Shown here: positions 52,731 to 60,641 of the stretch, one piece after another
Layout of the letters: each line of letters starts with the position of its first letter
Position numbering within the stretch: the first letter of the stretch is position 1
From: Xanthomonas citri pv. mangiferaeindicae
Lineage (GTDB): Bacteria; Pseudomonadota; Gammaproteobacteria; Xanthomonadales; Xanthomonadaceae
DNA: 64,000 nucleotides
Assembly (NCBI GenBank): GCA_002240395.1
Contig: CP016836.1
Span: 2,542,001 to 2,606,000 of the forward strand
Direction: 5' to 3'
Notes under the pieces: model-generated
What the model saw: only the letters and a program-made list of their open reading frames with translations
Databases searched by the model: none
Told to the model about the DNA's origin: nothing
Position numbers and translations under genes: made by a program

Positions 52731-53945
52731 TCACTCCGGCTCGATACCGGTGTAGCGCGCGCGGGGCCGGATCAGCCGGCCCAGCGCCTGCTGTTCCAGC
52801 GCGTGCGCCAGCCAGCCCGACAATCGCCCGGCCGCGAATATCGCCAGCGCAGGCGTCGCCGGAAGGTCATGGACGAAGCAGATCGCCGCCAGCATGCCGT
52901 CGATGTTGGGCGGTCGGCCGCTGGTCTCGGCGGCCGCGGCAATGACCGTCTCGACCTGGCGCATCCGCGGCGTGTCTCCGCGCGTGGCGCGCAGCCGCGC
53001 CAGCACATGCGCCGCGCGCGGGTCGCCGTCTGGATACAGCACATGGTGGAAGCCGGGCAGGTCGTCGCCGCGCTGCCAGCGCTCGGCGATGTAGCCGGCC
53101 GGCGAGGGCGTGTCGCAGGCTTCGCGGATCAGCGCATGCGCACGTGCCGTCGCGCCACCATGGCGCGGTCCCGACAGGGCGGCCAGACCCGCGCAGACGG
53201 TCGCGTGCAGGTGCGCGCCGGTGGACGCGACCACGCGCGCGGCGAAGGCCGAGACGTTGAGCTCATGATCGGCGCACAGCACCAGGGCGGCCCGGACCAG
53301 GTCCGCGAAGACCGCATCGCCCGGACACCAGGCCTCGGCGAGCACCACGTGGACGGGCCGTGCATCGGGCTGGCCGGCGACCAGCAGCGCCGCGTTCTGC
53401 CGCAGCAGCGTCGCTGCGATGCCGCGCTTGGCGGCCGGCGCCGCGCTCAGGGAGTGGCGCAGATCGGGCGCGAGCAGCGGCAGGACCGCCATCGCGCGCT
53501 CGATCGGCGGCAGCGTGGCATCGCCGGCGATCGTCGCGACCCGCGCCGGCCACGGGTCGACGGCGGCATCGAACGGGTCGCTGTCGCCGCAGTCCCACAG
53601 CAGTCGAGCCGCGTCCTCGAGCGTCGCCCCGGCTTCGACCATCGCCACCGCCGAGCGCCCCCGGTAGTAGGGGCTGTCGGGCCGGATCAGCGAGATCCGC
53701 GTCTCCATGACCGGCAGGCCGCGGTCGAGGCTCTGCGCCGCGCCGCGGGCCGCGCCGCGCCCGGCGCGCTTGCGTTGGCGCAGGCGCTCCACGTCCTGGC
53801 GCAGATAGACGCGACTGCGATGGTCCGGCCCCGGGCGCGATTCCAGCAGGCCGCGGCTCACGTAGGCGTACAGGGTCGCGGTGCTGATGCCGAGTGCCGC
53901 GCAGGCCTCGGCGGCGGACATCAGATCGCCATCGTTCGCATTCAC
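52731..53945 (-). CDS. MerR-type helix-turn-helix/citrate synthase fusion protein
   Basis: 404 residues from the GTG at 53945. The N-terminal about 60 residues are a MerR-like winged HTH: SAAEACAALGISTATLYAYVSRGLLESRPGPDHRSRVYLRQDVERLRQR. The rest (about 90-400) is a citrate synthase domain with HELNVSAFAARVVAST, GPRHGGA, GFHHVLYPDGDPRA, NIDGMLAA and GWLAHALEQ; both catalytic His and the Asp position are kept. It may be an active synthase with a DNA-binding module or a metabolite-sensing regulator; sequence alone does not decide. It is divergent from prpB and convergent with prpE. Alternative starts are TTG 53978 and ATG 53921; palindromes overlap the first two. Confidence 0.85.
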   Translation of the reverse strand: MNANDGDLMSAAEACAALGISTATLYAYVSRGLLESRPGPDHRSRVYLRQDVERLRQRKRAGRGAARGAAQSLDRGLPVMETRISLIRPDSPYYRGRSAVAMVEAGATLEDAARLLWDCGDSDPFDAAVDPWPARVATIAGDATLPPIERAMAVLPLLAPDLRHSLSAAPAAKRGIAATLLRQNAALLVAGQPDARPVHVVLAEAWCPGDAVFADLVRAALVLCADHELNVSAFAARVVASTGAHLHATVCAGLAALSGPRHGGATARAHALIREACDTPSPAGYIAERWQRGDDLPGFHHVLYPDGDPRAAHVLARLRATRGDTPRMRQVETVIAAAAETSGRPPNIDGMLAAICFVHDLPATPALAIFAAGRLSGWLAHALEQQALGRLIRPRARYTGIEPE

Positions 53946-53988
53946 TGTGAATTCCGATGTATTGATTGATTCGATCAAGATTGATCAA
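53940..53988. promoter_or_regulatory. Operator-like palindromes in the prpB divergent region
   Basis: Three symmetrical sites: ATTCAC-T-GTGAAT (53940-53952), TTGAT-TCG-ATCAA (53966-53978) and TTGATCAA (53981-53988). They fill the space between the HTH-citrate synthase start and the prpB start at 54050. Such density suggests binding by a dimeric regulator, possibly the divergent HTH protein itself; that link is inference. Confidence 0.55.
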
Positions 53989-54049
53989 CCATTCGTACAG
54001 TGACACATTGCGCGTCATCGCGGTACACCGCAGTCCCGGAGTCGCATCG

Positions 54050-54937
54050 ATGAGCACCCTGTCCGCTGGCGCCCGGTTCCGCGCCGCCCTCGCCGCCGAG
54101 TCGCCGTTGCAGGTGATCGGTGCGATCAACGCCAACCACGCGCTGCTCGCCAAACGCGCCGGGTTCCAGGCGATCTATCTGTCGGGCGGCGGCGTCGCTG
54201 CTGGCTCGCTCGGCCTGCCGGATCTGGGCATCAACACGCTCGAGGATGTGCTGATCGACGTGCGCCGGATTACCGACGTCTGCGATCTGCCGTTGCTGGT
54301 CGACATCGATACCGGGTTCGGGCCGAGCGCTTTCAACATCGAGCGCACGGTCAAATCGCTGATCAAGGCCGGCGCTGCGGCCTGCCATATCGAGGACCAG
54401 GTCGGCGCCAAGCGCTGCGGCCATCGGCCGGGCAAGGAGATCGTGTCGCAGGGCGAGATGGTCGACCGGGTCAAGGCGGCGGCCGATGCCAAGACCGATC
54501 CCGATTTCTTTCTGATCGCGCGCACCGATGCGATCCAGGTCGACGGCGTGGATGCCGCGATCGAACGCGCGATCGCCTGCGTCGAGGCCGGCGCCGATGG
54601 CATCTTCGCCGAGGCGGCCTACGACCTCGAGACCTACCGCCGGTTCGTCGATGCGGTGAAGGTGCCGGTGCTGGCCAATATCACCGAGTTCGGCAAGACG
54701 CCGCTGTTCACCCGCGACGAGTTGGCCTCGGCGGGGGTGGCGATCCAGTTGTTCCCGCTGTCGGCGTTCCGCGCCGCGAACAAGGCGGCCGAGAACGTCT
54801 ACGCCACCGTGCGCCGCGACGGCCACCAGCAGAACGTCGTCGATGCGATGCAGACGCGCGAGGAACTGTACGAGCGCATCGGCTATCACGCCTTCGAGCA
54901 GCGGCTGGACGCGCTGTTCGCATCCAACAAGCAGTAA
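54050..54937 (+). CDS. prpB: 2-methylisocitrate lyase
   Basis: 295 residues. Splits 2-methylisocitrate into pyruvate and succinate, the last step of the methylcitrate cycle. Isocitrate lyase superfamily fold: DIDTGFGPSAFNIERTVKSLIKAGAAACHIEDQVGAKRCGHRPGKE with nucleophile Cys123 in KRCGH, IARTDA and LANITEFGKTPLF. The ATG at 54050 has GGAG at spacing 8 and follows the palindrome region. prpC begins 33 bases after its stop, so it starts the prpB-prpC-acnD-prpF operon. Confidence 0.96.
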   Translation: MSTLSAGARFRAALAAESPLQVIGAINANHALLAKRAGFQAIYLSGGGVAAGSLGLPDLGINTLEDVLIDVRRITDVCDLPLLVDIDTGFGPSAFNIERTVKSLIKAGAAACHIEDQVGAKRCGHRPGKEIVSQGEMVDRVKAAADAKTDPDFFLIARTDAIQVDGVDAAIERAIACVEAGADGIFAEAAYDLETYRRFVDAVKVPVLANITEFGKTPLFTRDELASAGVAIQLFPLSAFRAANKAAENVYATVRRDGHQQNVVDAMQTREELYERIGYHAFEQRLDALFASNKQ

Positions 54938-54970
54938 GCGATCCATCCAGGCATTCACCGGAGATCCCAG

Positions 54971-56131
54971 ATGAGCGACACCGCCACCACCGCCCCCGGC
55001 TTCAAGCCGAAGAAGTCCGTCGCGCTGAGCGGCACGGCCGCCGGCAACACCGCGCTGTGCACGGTCGGCCGCAGCGGCAACGACCTGCACTACCGCGGCT
55101 ACGACATTCTCGATCTCGCGCGCACCAGCGAGTTCGAGGAGATCGCCTATCTGCTGGTCCACGGCAAGCTGCCCAACGAAGCCGAGCTGCGTGGCTACAA
55201 GGCCAAGCTCAAGTCGCTGCGCGGCCTGCCGGCGGCGGTCAAGGCGGCGCTGGAAGAGCTGCCGCCGTCGGCGCATCCGATGGACGTCATGCGCACCGGC
55301 GTGTCGGTGCTCGGATGCGTGCTGCCCGAGAAAGACGACCACAACCATCCGGGCGCGCGCGACATCGCCGACAAGTTGATGGCCAGCCTCGGTTCGATGC
55401 TGCTGTACTGGTACCACTGGAGCCACAACGGCCGTGTCATCGACGTGGAGACGGACGACGACTCGATCGGCGGGCACTTCCTGCATCTGCTGCACGGCGT
55501 CCCGCCGCGCGAGTCGTGGGTCCGGGCGATGCACACCTCGCTGATCCTCTACGCCGAGCACGAATTCAATGCCTCGACGTTCGCCAGCCGCGTGATCGCA
55601 GGCACCGGCAGCGACCTGTATTCGTGCATCGCCGGCGGCATCGGCGCGCTGCGCGGGCCCAAGCATGGCGGTGCCAACGAAGTCGCCTTCGAAGTGCAGA
55701 AGCGCTATGACACGCCGGACGAGGCCGAGGCCGACATCCGCGCGCGCGTGGAGAAGAAGGAAGTGATCATCGGCTTCGGCCACCCGGTGTACACCGTCAG
55801 CGATCCACGCAACGTGGTCATCAAGGACGTCGCGCGGGAACTGTCCGACGAGGTCGGCAGCCGCAAGATGTACGACATCGCCGAGCGCCTGGAAACGGTG
55901 ATGTGGGACATCAAGAAGATGTTCCCCAACCTCGACTGGTTCAGCGCGGTGAGCTACCACATGATGGGCGTGCCGACGGCGATGTTCACCCCGCTGTTCG
56001 TCATCGCCCGCACCGCGGGCTGGAGCGCGCACGTCATTGAGCAGCGCATCGACGGCAAGATCATCCGCCCCAGCGCCAACTACACCGGTCCCGAGGACCA
56101 GCCGTTCGTGCCGCTGGCCGAGCGCAAGTAA
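54971..56131 (+). CDS. prpC: 2-methylcitrate synthase
   Basis: 386 residues. Condenses propionyl-CoA with oxaloacetate to 2-methylcitrate. Short citrate-synthase family protein without the N-terminal domain of hexameric GltA. Motifs: LSGTAAGNTALCTVGRSGNDLHYRGYDI, HEFNASTFASRVIAGTGSD, GPKHGGANE (catalytic His), IGFGHPVYTVSDPRN (second His) and DWFSAVSYHMMGVPT with the catalytic Asp. The family also has some citrate synthase activity. It lies between prpB and acnD (50 bases to acnD). Confidence 0.95.
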   Translation: MSDTATTAPGFKPKKSVALSGTAAGNTALCTVGRSGNDLHYRGYDILDLARTSEFEEIAYLLVHGKLPNEAELRGYKAKLKSLRGLPAAVKAALEELPPSAHPMDVMRTGVSVLGCVLPEKDDHNHPGARDIADKLMASLGSMLLYWYHWSHNGRVIDVETDDDSIGGHFLHLLHGVPPRESWVRAMHTSLILYAEHEFNASTFASRVIAGTGSDLYSCIAGGIGALRGPKHGGANEVAFEVQKRYDTPDEAEADIRARVEKKEVIIGFGHPVYTVSDPRNVVIKDVARELSDEVGSRKMYDIAERLETVMWDIKKMFPNLDWFSAVSYHMMGVPTAMFTPLFVIARTAGWSAHVIEQRIDGKIIRPSANYTGPEDQPFVPLAERK

Positions 56132-56181
56132 GCGCCCCATCCGCCTTCGGCATCAAACGCCCTTCTTCGAAGTAGCCAGCC

Positions 56182-58794
56182 ATGAACAGCCAGCACCGCA
56201 AGCCCCTTCCCGGTACCGACCTCGATTGGTTCGACGCACGTGAGGCGGTCGAGGCGCTGTCGCCCGGCGCCTACGCCCGCATGTCCTACACCGCCCGTGT
56301 GCATGCCGAGAACCTCGTGCGACGCTGCGATCCGGCGCTGCTCGACGATGCGTTGCGGCAGTTGATCGAGCTGCGCCGCGACCTCGACTTCCCGTGGTAT
56401 CCGGCGCGCGTGGTCTGTCACGACATCCTCGGCCAGACGGCGCTAGTGGACTTGGCGGGCCTGCGCGATGCGATTGCCGAGCAGGGCGGTGACCCGGCCA
56501 AGGTCAATCCGGTGGTGCCGGTGCAACTGATCGTCGACCATTCGCTGGCGGTGGAGTGCGGCGGCTTCGATCCCGATGCGTTCACCAAGAACCGGGCGAT
56601 CGAGGACCGGCGCAATGCCGACCGCTTCGACTTCATCGACTGGACCAAGCGGGCGTTCCGCAACGTCGAGGTGATTCCGCCGGGCAACGGGATCATGCAC
56701 CAGATCAACCTGGAGAAGATGTCGCCGGTGATCTACACCCAGCAGGCCGCCCAGGGACGCGGCGTCGCGTTTCCCGACACCTGTGTCGGCACCGACAGCC
56801 ACACCCCGCATGTCGATGCGCTGGGAGTGATTGCGATCGGTGTCGGCGGCCTGGAGGCGGAGAACGTCATGCTCGGGCGCGCGTCGTGGATGCGCACCCC
56901 CGAGATCGTCGGTGTGGAGCTCGCGGGTCGTCCGGGTCCGGGCATCACCGCGACCGATGTGGTGCTGGCGCTGACCGAGTTCCTGCGCAAGTCGAAGGTG
57001 GTCGGCGCGTATCTGGAGTTCCGCGGCCCCGGCGCAGCGGCGCTGACCATCGGCGATCGCGCGACGATCTCCAATATGGCGCCCGAATACGGTGCGACCG
57101 CAGCGATGTTCTTCATCGACGACAACACGCTCGACTATCTGCGTCTGACCGGTCGCGACGATGCCCAGGTGCAGTTGGTGGAGACCTATGCCAAGGCCGC
57201 CGGCCTGTGGGCCGATGCCCTCGATGGCGCGCAGTACGAGCGCACGCTGCACTTCGATCTGTCGAGCGTGGTGCGCAACATGGCCGGCCCTTCGAACCCG
57301 CACAAGCGGGTCGCGACCCGCGACCTCGCCGCCAGCGGCATCGCCGGTGCGTGGGAGATGCCGCTTGAGGGCACGATGCCCGATGGCGCGGTGATCATCG
57401 CCGCGATCACCAGCTGCACCAACACCTCCAACCCGCGCAACGTGATCGCCGCCGGCCTGCTGGCGCGCAACGCGAACGCGCGCGGCCTGCTGCGCAAGCC
57501 GTGGGTCAAGACGTCGCTGGCGCCCGGGTCGAAGGCGGTCGAGCTGTATCTGCGCGAGAGTGGCCTGCTGCCCGAACTCGAGCAACTGGGCTTTGGCATC
57601 GTCGCGTTCGCCTGCTCCACCTGCAACGGCATGAGCGGTGCGCTGGACCCGGCGATCCAGCAGGAGATCATCGACCGCGATCTCTACGCCACGGCAGTGC
57701 TCAGCGGCAACCGCAACTTCGACGGCCGCATCCATCCCTACGCCAAGCAGGCCTTCCTGGCCTCACCGCCGCTGGTGATCGCCTACGCGATCGCCGGCAC
57801 GGTGCGCTTCGACATCGAACAGGACGTGTTGGGGATCGATGCCGACGGCAACGCGGTCACGCTCAAGGACATCTGGCCCAGCGACGAGGAGATCGACGCG
57901 GTGGTCAAGGCCAGCGTCAAGCCCGAGCAGTTCCGCAGTGTCTACGGCCCGATGTTCAAGCTGCACGTCGATACCGGCGAGCGCGTCGCGCCGCTGTACG
58001 ACTGGCGGCCGATGAGCACCTACATCCGGCGCCCGCCGTACTGGGAAGGCGCATTGGCCGGCGAACGTACCCTGCGCGGCATGCGCCCGCTCGCAGTGCT
58101 GGGCGACAACATCACCACCGACCACCTGTCGCCGTCGAATGCGATTCTCGCCAGCAGTGCGGCCGGCGAGTACCTGGCGAAGATGGGCGTGCCGGAGGAG
58201 GACTTCAATTCCTACGCCACCCACCGCGGCGACCACCTGACCGCGCAGCGGGCGACCTTCGCCAATCCGAAGCTGATCAACGAGATGGCCGTCGTCGATG
58301 GCCAGGTCAAGCAGGGCTCGCTGGCGCGGATCGAACCCGAGGGCCAGGTCGTGCGCATGTGGGAGGCGATCGAGACCTACATGGCGCGGCGCCAGCCGCT
58401 GATCATCGTCGCCGGCGCGGACTACGGCCAGGGCAGCTCGCGCGACTGGGCCGCCAAGGGCGTCCGCCTGGCCGGTGTGGAGGCGATCGTGGCCGAAGGC
58501 TTCGAGCGCATCCACCGCACCAACCTGATCGGCATGGGCGTGCTGCCGTTGGAGTTCCAGCCCGGGACCACGCGGCTGACGCTGGGCATCGACGGCACCG
58601 AGACCTTCGACGTGATCGGCGAGCGCACCCCGCGCGCGATGCTGACCCTGGCGATCCATCGCAAGGACGGCACGCAACTCGCGGTCCCGGTGACCTGCCG
58701 TCTCGACACCGCCGAAGAAGTCTCGATCTACGAGGCCGGCGGCGTGCTGCAGCGCTTCGCGCAGGATTTCCTGGCGTCCAACAAGGCGGCATGA
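56182..58794 (+). CDS. acnD: Fe/S-dependent 2-methylisocitrate dehydratase AcnD
   Basis: 870 residues. Aconitase superfamily enzyme that dehydrates 2-methylcitrate; with PrpF it replaces the Fe/S-free PrpD. The three cluster ligands are Cys412 (ITSCTNTSNP), Cys478 and Cys481 (FACSTCNG). The C-terminal swivel domain has GDNITTDHLSPS and YGQGSSRDWAAKG with the substrate-binding Arg/Ser. Linkage to prpC and prpF and absence of prpD distinguish AcnD from housekeeping AcnA. The start at 56182 is the first ATG after prpC, MNSQHRKPLPGTDLDWFDARE, typical of AcnD. Confidence 0.95.
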   Translation: MNSQHRKPLPGTDLDWFDAREAVEALSPGAYARMSYTARVHAENLVRRCDPALLDDALRQLIELRRDLDFPWYPARVVCHDILGQTALVDLAGLRDAIAEQGGDPAKVNPVVPVQLIVDHSLAVECGGFDPDAFTKNRAIEDRRNADRFDFIDWTKRAFRNVEVIPPGNGIMHQINLEKMSPVIYTQQAAQGRGVAFPDTCVGTDSHTPHVDALGVIAIGVGGLEAENVMLGRASWMRTPEIVGVELAGRPGPGITATDVVLALTEFLRKSKVVGAYLEFRGPGAAALTIGDRATISNMAPEYGATAAMFFIDDNTLDYLRLTGRDDAQVQLVETYAKAAGLWADALDGAQYERTLHFDLSSVVRNMAGPSNPHKRVATRDLAASGIAGAWEMPLEGTMPDGAVIIAAITSCTNTSNPRNVIAAGLLARNANARGLLRKPWVKTSLAPGSKAVELYLRESGLLPELEQLGFGIVAFACSTCNGMSGALDPAIQQEIIDRDLYATAVLSGNRNFDGRIHPYAKQAFLASPPLVIAYAIAGTVRFDIEQDVLGIDADGNAVTLKDIWPSDEEIDAVVKASVKPEQFRSVYGPMFKLHVDTGERVAPLYDWRPMSTYIRRPPYWEGALAGERTLRGMRPLAVLGDNITTDHLSPSNAILASSAAGEYLAKMGVPEEDFNSYATHRGDHLTAQRATFANPKLINEMAVVDGQVKQGSLARIEPEGQVVRMWEAIETYMARRQPLIIVAGADYGQGSSRDWAAKGVRLAGVEAIVAEGFERIHRTNLIGMGVLPLEFQPGTTRLTLGIDGTETFDVIGERTPRAMLTLAIHRKDGTQLAVPVTCRLDTAEEVSIYEAGGVLQRFAQDFLASNKAA

Positions 58795-58813
58795 AAGCGC
58801 GCCTTTCCCCCAG

Positions 58814-58840
58814 CCCCTCTCCTGCAGGGGAGAGGGGAGA
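58814..58840. repeat. CCCCTCTCC palindrome, copy A
   Basis: CCCCTCTCC (58814-58822) and GGAGAGGGG (58829-58837) pair around a short centre, followed by AGACAAACG. Sits 19 bases after the acnD stop. Copy C at 59331-59355 has the same orientation and a similar trailing AGACAAGC. Confidence 0.75.
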
Positions 58841-58949
58841 CAAACGGGGGTCTCGCCGAAGCGCATGTGCGTGGAGGCCTCCTGCGAAAAGGTCGGACAA
58901 GGCCGGCTGAGCGATCTCCAGGAAATGCTGAAGATCGCAGTATCACGAG

Positions 58950-58987
58950 CCCCTCTCCCCTCGCGGGAGAGGGGTTGGGGAGAGGGG
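58950..58987. repeat. CCCCTCTCC palindrome, copy B
   Basis: CCCCTCTCCC (58950-58959), loop CTCGC, GGGAGAGGGG (58965-58974), then TTGGGGAGAGGGG running into the ATG of the DUF559 gene. The purine-rich tail may double as its ribosome-binding site. Confidence 0.75.
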
Positions 58988-59413
58988 ATGAATCAACGCG
59001 CATTCGCCAGACAGCTCCGCCGCAACATGACCGACGCCGAGCAACTGCTCTGGTATCACCTTAGCGCCCACCGCTTTGAAGGAGAGAAGTTCCGACGGCA
59101 GCAGCCCATCGGCCCCTATATCGTCGACTTCGTGCATTTCGGTGCGCGTGTGATCGTCGAGGCGGATGGAGGTCAGCATCTTGATTCATCACGCGACGTT
59201 GCACGCGATGCTTGGCTGAAGCAGCAGGCTTCCGCGTGCTGCGTTTCTGGAATGACGACATCCTGCAGCGCACGGATGCGGTGCTCGAAGCGATTTGGAA
59301 TGCGTTGCGGGAAGCCCCCCTCTCCCCCCACCCCTCTCCCGCAAGGGGAGCGGGGAGACAAGCAGACGCCAGCTCGTCCGATGAGGAGAGCCGGAACAAT
59401 ACAGAGCGAGTGA
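58988..59413 (+). pseudogene. DUF559 endonuclease-domain protein, frameshifted
   Basis: From the ATG at 58988 the frame reads MNQRAFARQLRRNMTDAEQLLWYHLSAHRFEGEKFRRQQPIGPYIVDFVHFGARVIVEADGGQH, the DUF559 (Vsr-like PD-(D/E)XK) signature with RRNMTxAEQxLW, FRRQ, the Asp of YIVDF and the Glu of VEADGGQH. At about 59217 the frame breaks: DAWL is followed by KQQASACC, while EAAGFRVLRFWNDDILQRTDAVLEAIWNALRE, the expected end, is in another frame. One extra G (CTGAA to CTGGAA) restores it. After repair no stop occurs before prpF, so the frame would run into it. The gene is flanked by CCCCTCTCC palindromes and interrupts the acnD-prpF pair. Function unknown; a nuclease role is only family inference. 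Confidence 0.8.
59331..59362. repeat. CCCCTCTCC palindrome, copy C
   Basis: CCCCTCTCCC (59331-59340), centre GCAAG, GGGAGCGGGG (59346-59355) pairs over 9 of 10 positions, then AGACAAGC. It lies at the 3' end of the DUF559 domain, 64 bases before prpF. Confidence 0.7.
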
Positions 59414-59418
59414 ACACC

Positions 59419-60615
59419 ATGACCTATGCCCTGCAACTCCGTATCCCCGCCACCTACATGCGTGGCGGCACGTCCAAAGGCGTGTTCTTCCGGCTCGAGG
59501 ATCTGCCGGCCGTGGCGCAGGTGCCGGGCGCGGCGCGCGATGCGCTGCTGATGCGGGTGATCGGGTCGCCCGACCCCTATGCCAAGCACACCGACGGCAT
59601 GGGCGGCGCAACGTCGTCGACCAGCAAGTGCGTGATCATTTCAAAGTCCACGCAGCCCGATCACGACGTCGACTACCTCTATGGCCAGGTGGCGATCGAC
59701 AGCGCGTTCGTCGACTGGAGCGGCAACTGCGGCAACCTGAGTACGGCGGTCGGCCCGTTCGCGATCGCCAACGGCTTCGTCGATCCTGCGCGCATCCCCG
59801 AAGACGGCACCGTCGCGGTGCGTGTGTGGCAGGCCAACATCGGCAAGACGATCGTGGTCCACGTGCCGATCGCCGGCGGCCAGGTGCAGGAGACCGGCGA
59901 TTTCGAACTCGACGGGGTGACCTTCCCGGCGGCCGAGATCGTGCTGGAGTTCGTCGATCCCGCCGACGAGGGCGAAGGGGAGGGCGGGGCGATGTTCCCG
60001 ACCGGCCACCTCGTCGACGATCTCGAGGTCCCGGGCATTGGCACGCTGCGCGCGACGATGATCAATGCCGGCATCCCGACGATCTTCATCGACGCCGCCG
60101 CGATCGGCTACACCGGCAGCGAGTTGCAGGATGCGATCAACGGCGACGCGAAAGCGCTGGCGATGTTCGAAACGATCCGCGCGCACGGTGCGCTGCGCAT
60201 GGGACTCATTGGCGATCTCGCCGAGGCGTCCAAGCGCCAGCACACGCCCAAGGTCGCGTTCGTGGCGCCGCCGCACGATCACGTGGTGTCGAGCGGGAAG
60301 GCGATCGCTGCGGGCGACATCGACCTACTGGTGCGCGCGCTGTCGATGGGCAAGCTGCATCACGCGATGATGGGCACGGCGGCCGTCGCGATCGCCACGG
60401 CCGCCGCGATTCCCGGCACGCTGGTCAGCGACGCGGCCGGCGGTGGCGCGCGCACCTCGGTGCGCTTCGGGCACCCGTCGGGCACCCTGCGGGTCGGCGC
60501 CGAAGCGGTGCAGGTCGACGGCCGCTGGACCGTAGCCCGGGCGATCATGTCGCGCTCGGCGCGGGTGTTGATGGACGGTGCGGTCCGCGTGCCTGCCGAC
60601 GCGCTGCCCGGCTGA
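59419..60615 (+). CDS. prpF: 2-methylaconitate cis-trans isomerase PrpF
   Basis: 398 residues. PrpF isomerises the 2-methylaconitate made by AcnD so that aconitase can hydrate it to 2-methylisocitrate. Diaminopimelate-epimerase-like fold, two similar halves. Motifs: RIPATYMRGGTSKGVFFRLEDLP at the start, GGATSSTSKCVIISKS, SGNCGNLSTAVGPFAI with the active-site Cys-Gly, and VKVAF-type PKVAFVAPP. The ATG at 59419 is chosen because the family starts just before IPATYMRGG; GTG 59410 is possible. The frame is open upstream through the DUF559 remnant to 59212. An inverted repeat overlaps the stop. Confidence 0.94.
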   Translation: MTYALQLRIPATYMRGGTSKGVFFRLEDLPAVAQVPGAARDALLMRVIGSPDPYAKHTDGMGGATSSTSKCVIISKSTQPDHDVDYLYGQVAIDSAFVDWSGNCGNLSTAVGPFAIANGFVDPARIPEDGTVAVRVWQANIGKTIVVHVPIAGGQVQETGDFELDGVTFPAAEIVLEFVDPADEGEGEGGAMFPTGHLVDDLEVPGIGTLRATMINAGIPTIFIDAAAIGYTGSELQDAINGDAKALAMFETIRAHGALRMGLIGDLAEASKRQHTPKVAFVAPPHDHVVSSGKAIAAGDIDLLVRALSMGKLHHAMMGTAAVAIATAAAIPGTLVSDAAGGGARTSVRFGHPSGTLRVGAEAVQVDGRWTVARAIMSRSARVLMDGAVRVPADALPG

Positions 60616-60628
60616 CACCGGGCAGCGC
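60601..60628. terminator. Inverted repeat across the prpF stop (convergent with gst)
   Basis: GCGCTGCCCGG (60601-60611), loop CTGACA, CCGGGCAGCGC (60618-60628), a perfect 11-bp stem that includes the prpF TGA. It lies between the convergent prpF and gst genes and may serve both. No T-run. Confidence 0.65.
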
Positions 60629-60641
60629 CATGGCCGGGGGC

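Noticed and set aside
50754..60615. Search for prpD and a sigma54-type PrpR regulator in the propionate locus
   Set aside because: Neither is present; the locus uses AcnD plus PrpF, and the only DNA-binding candidate is the HTH-citrate synthase fusion.
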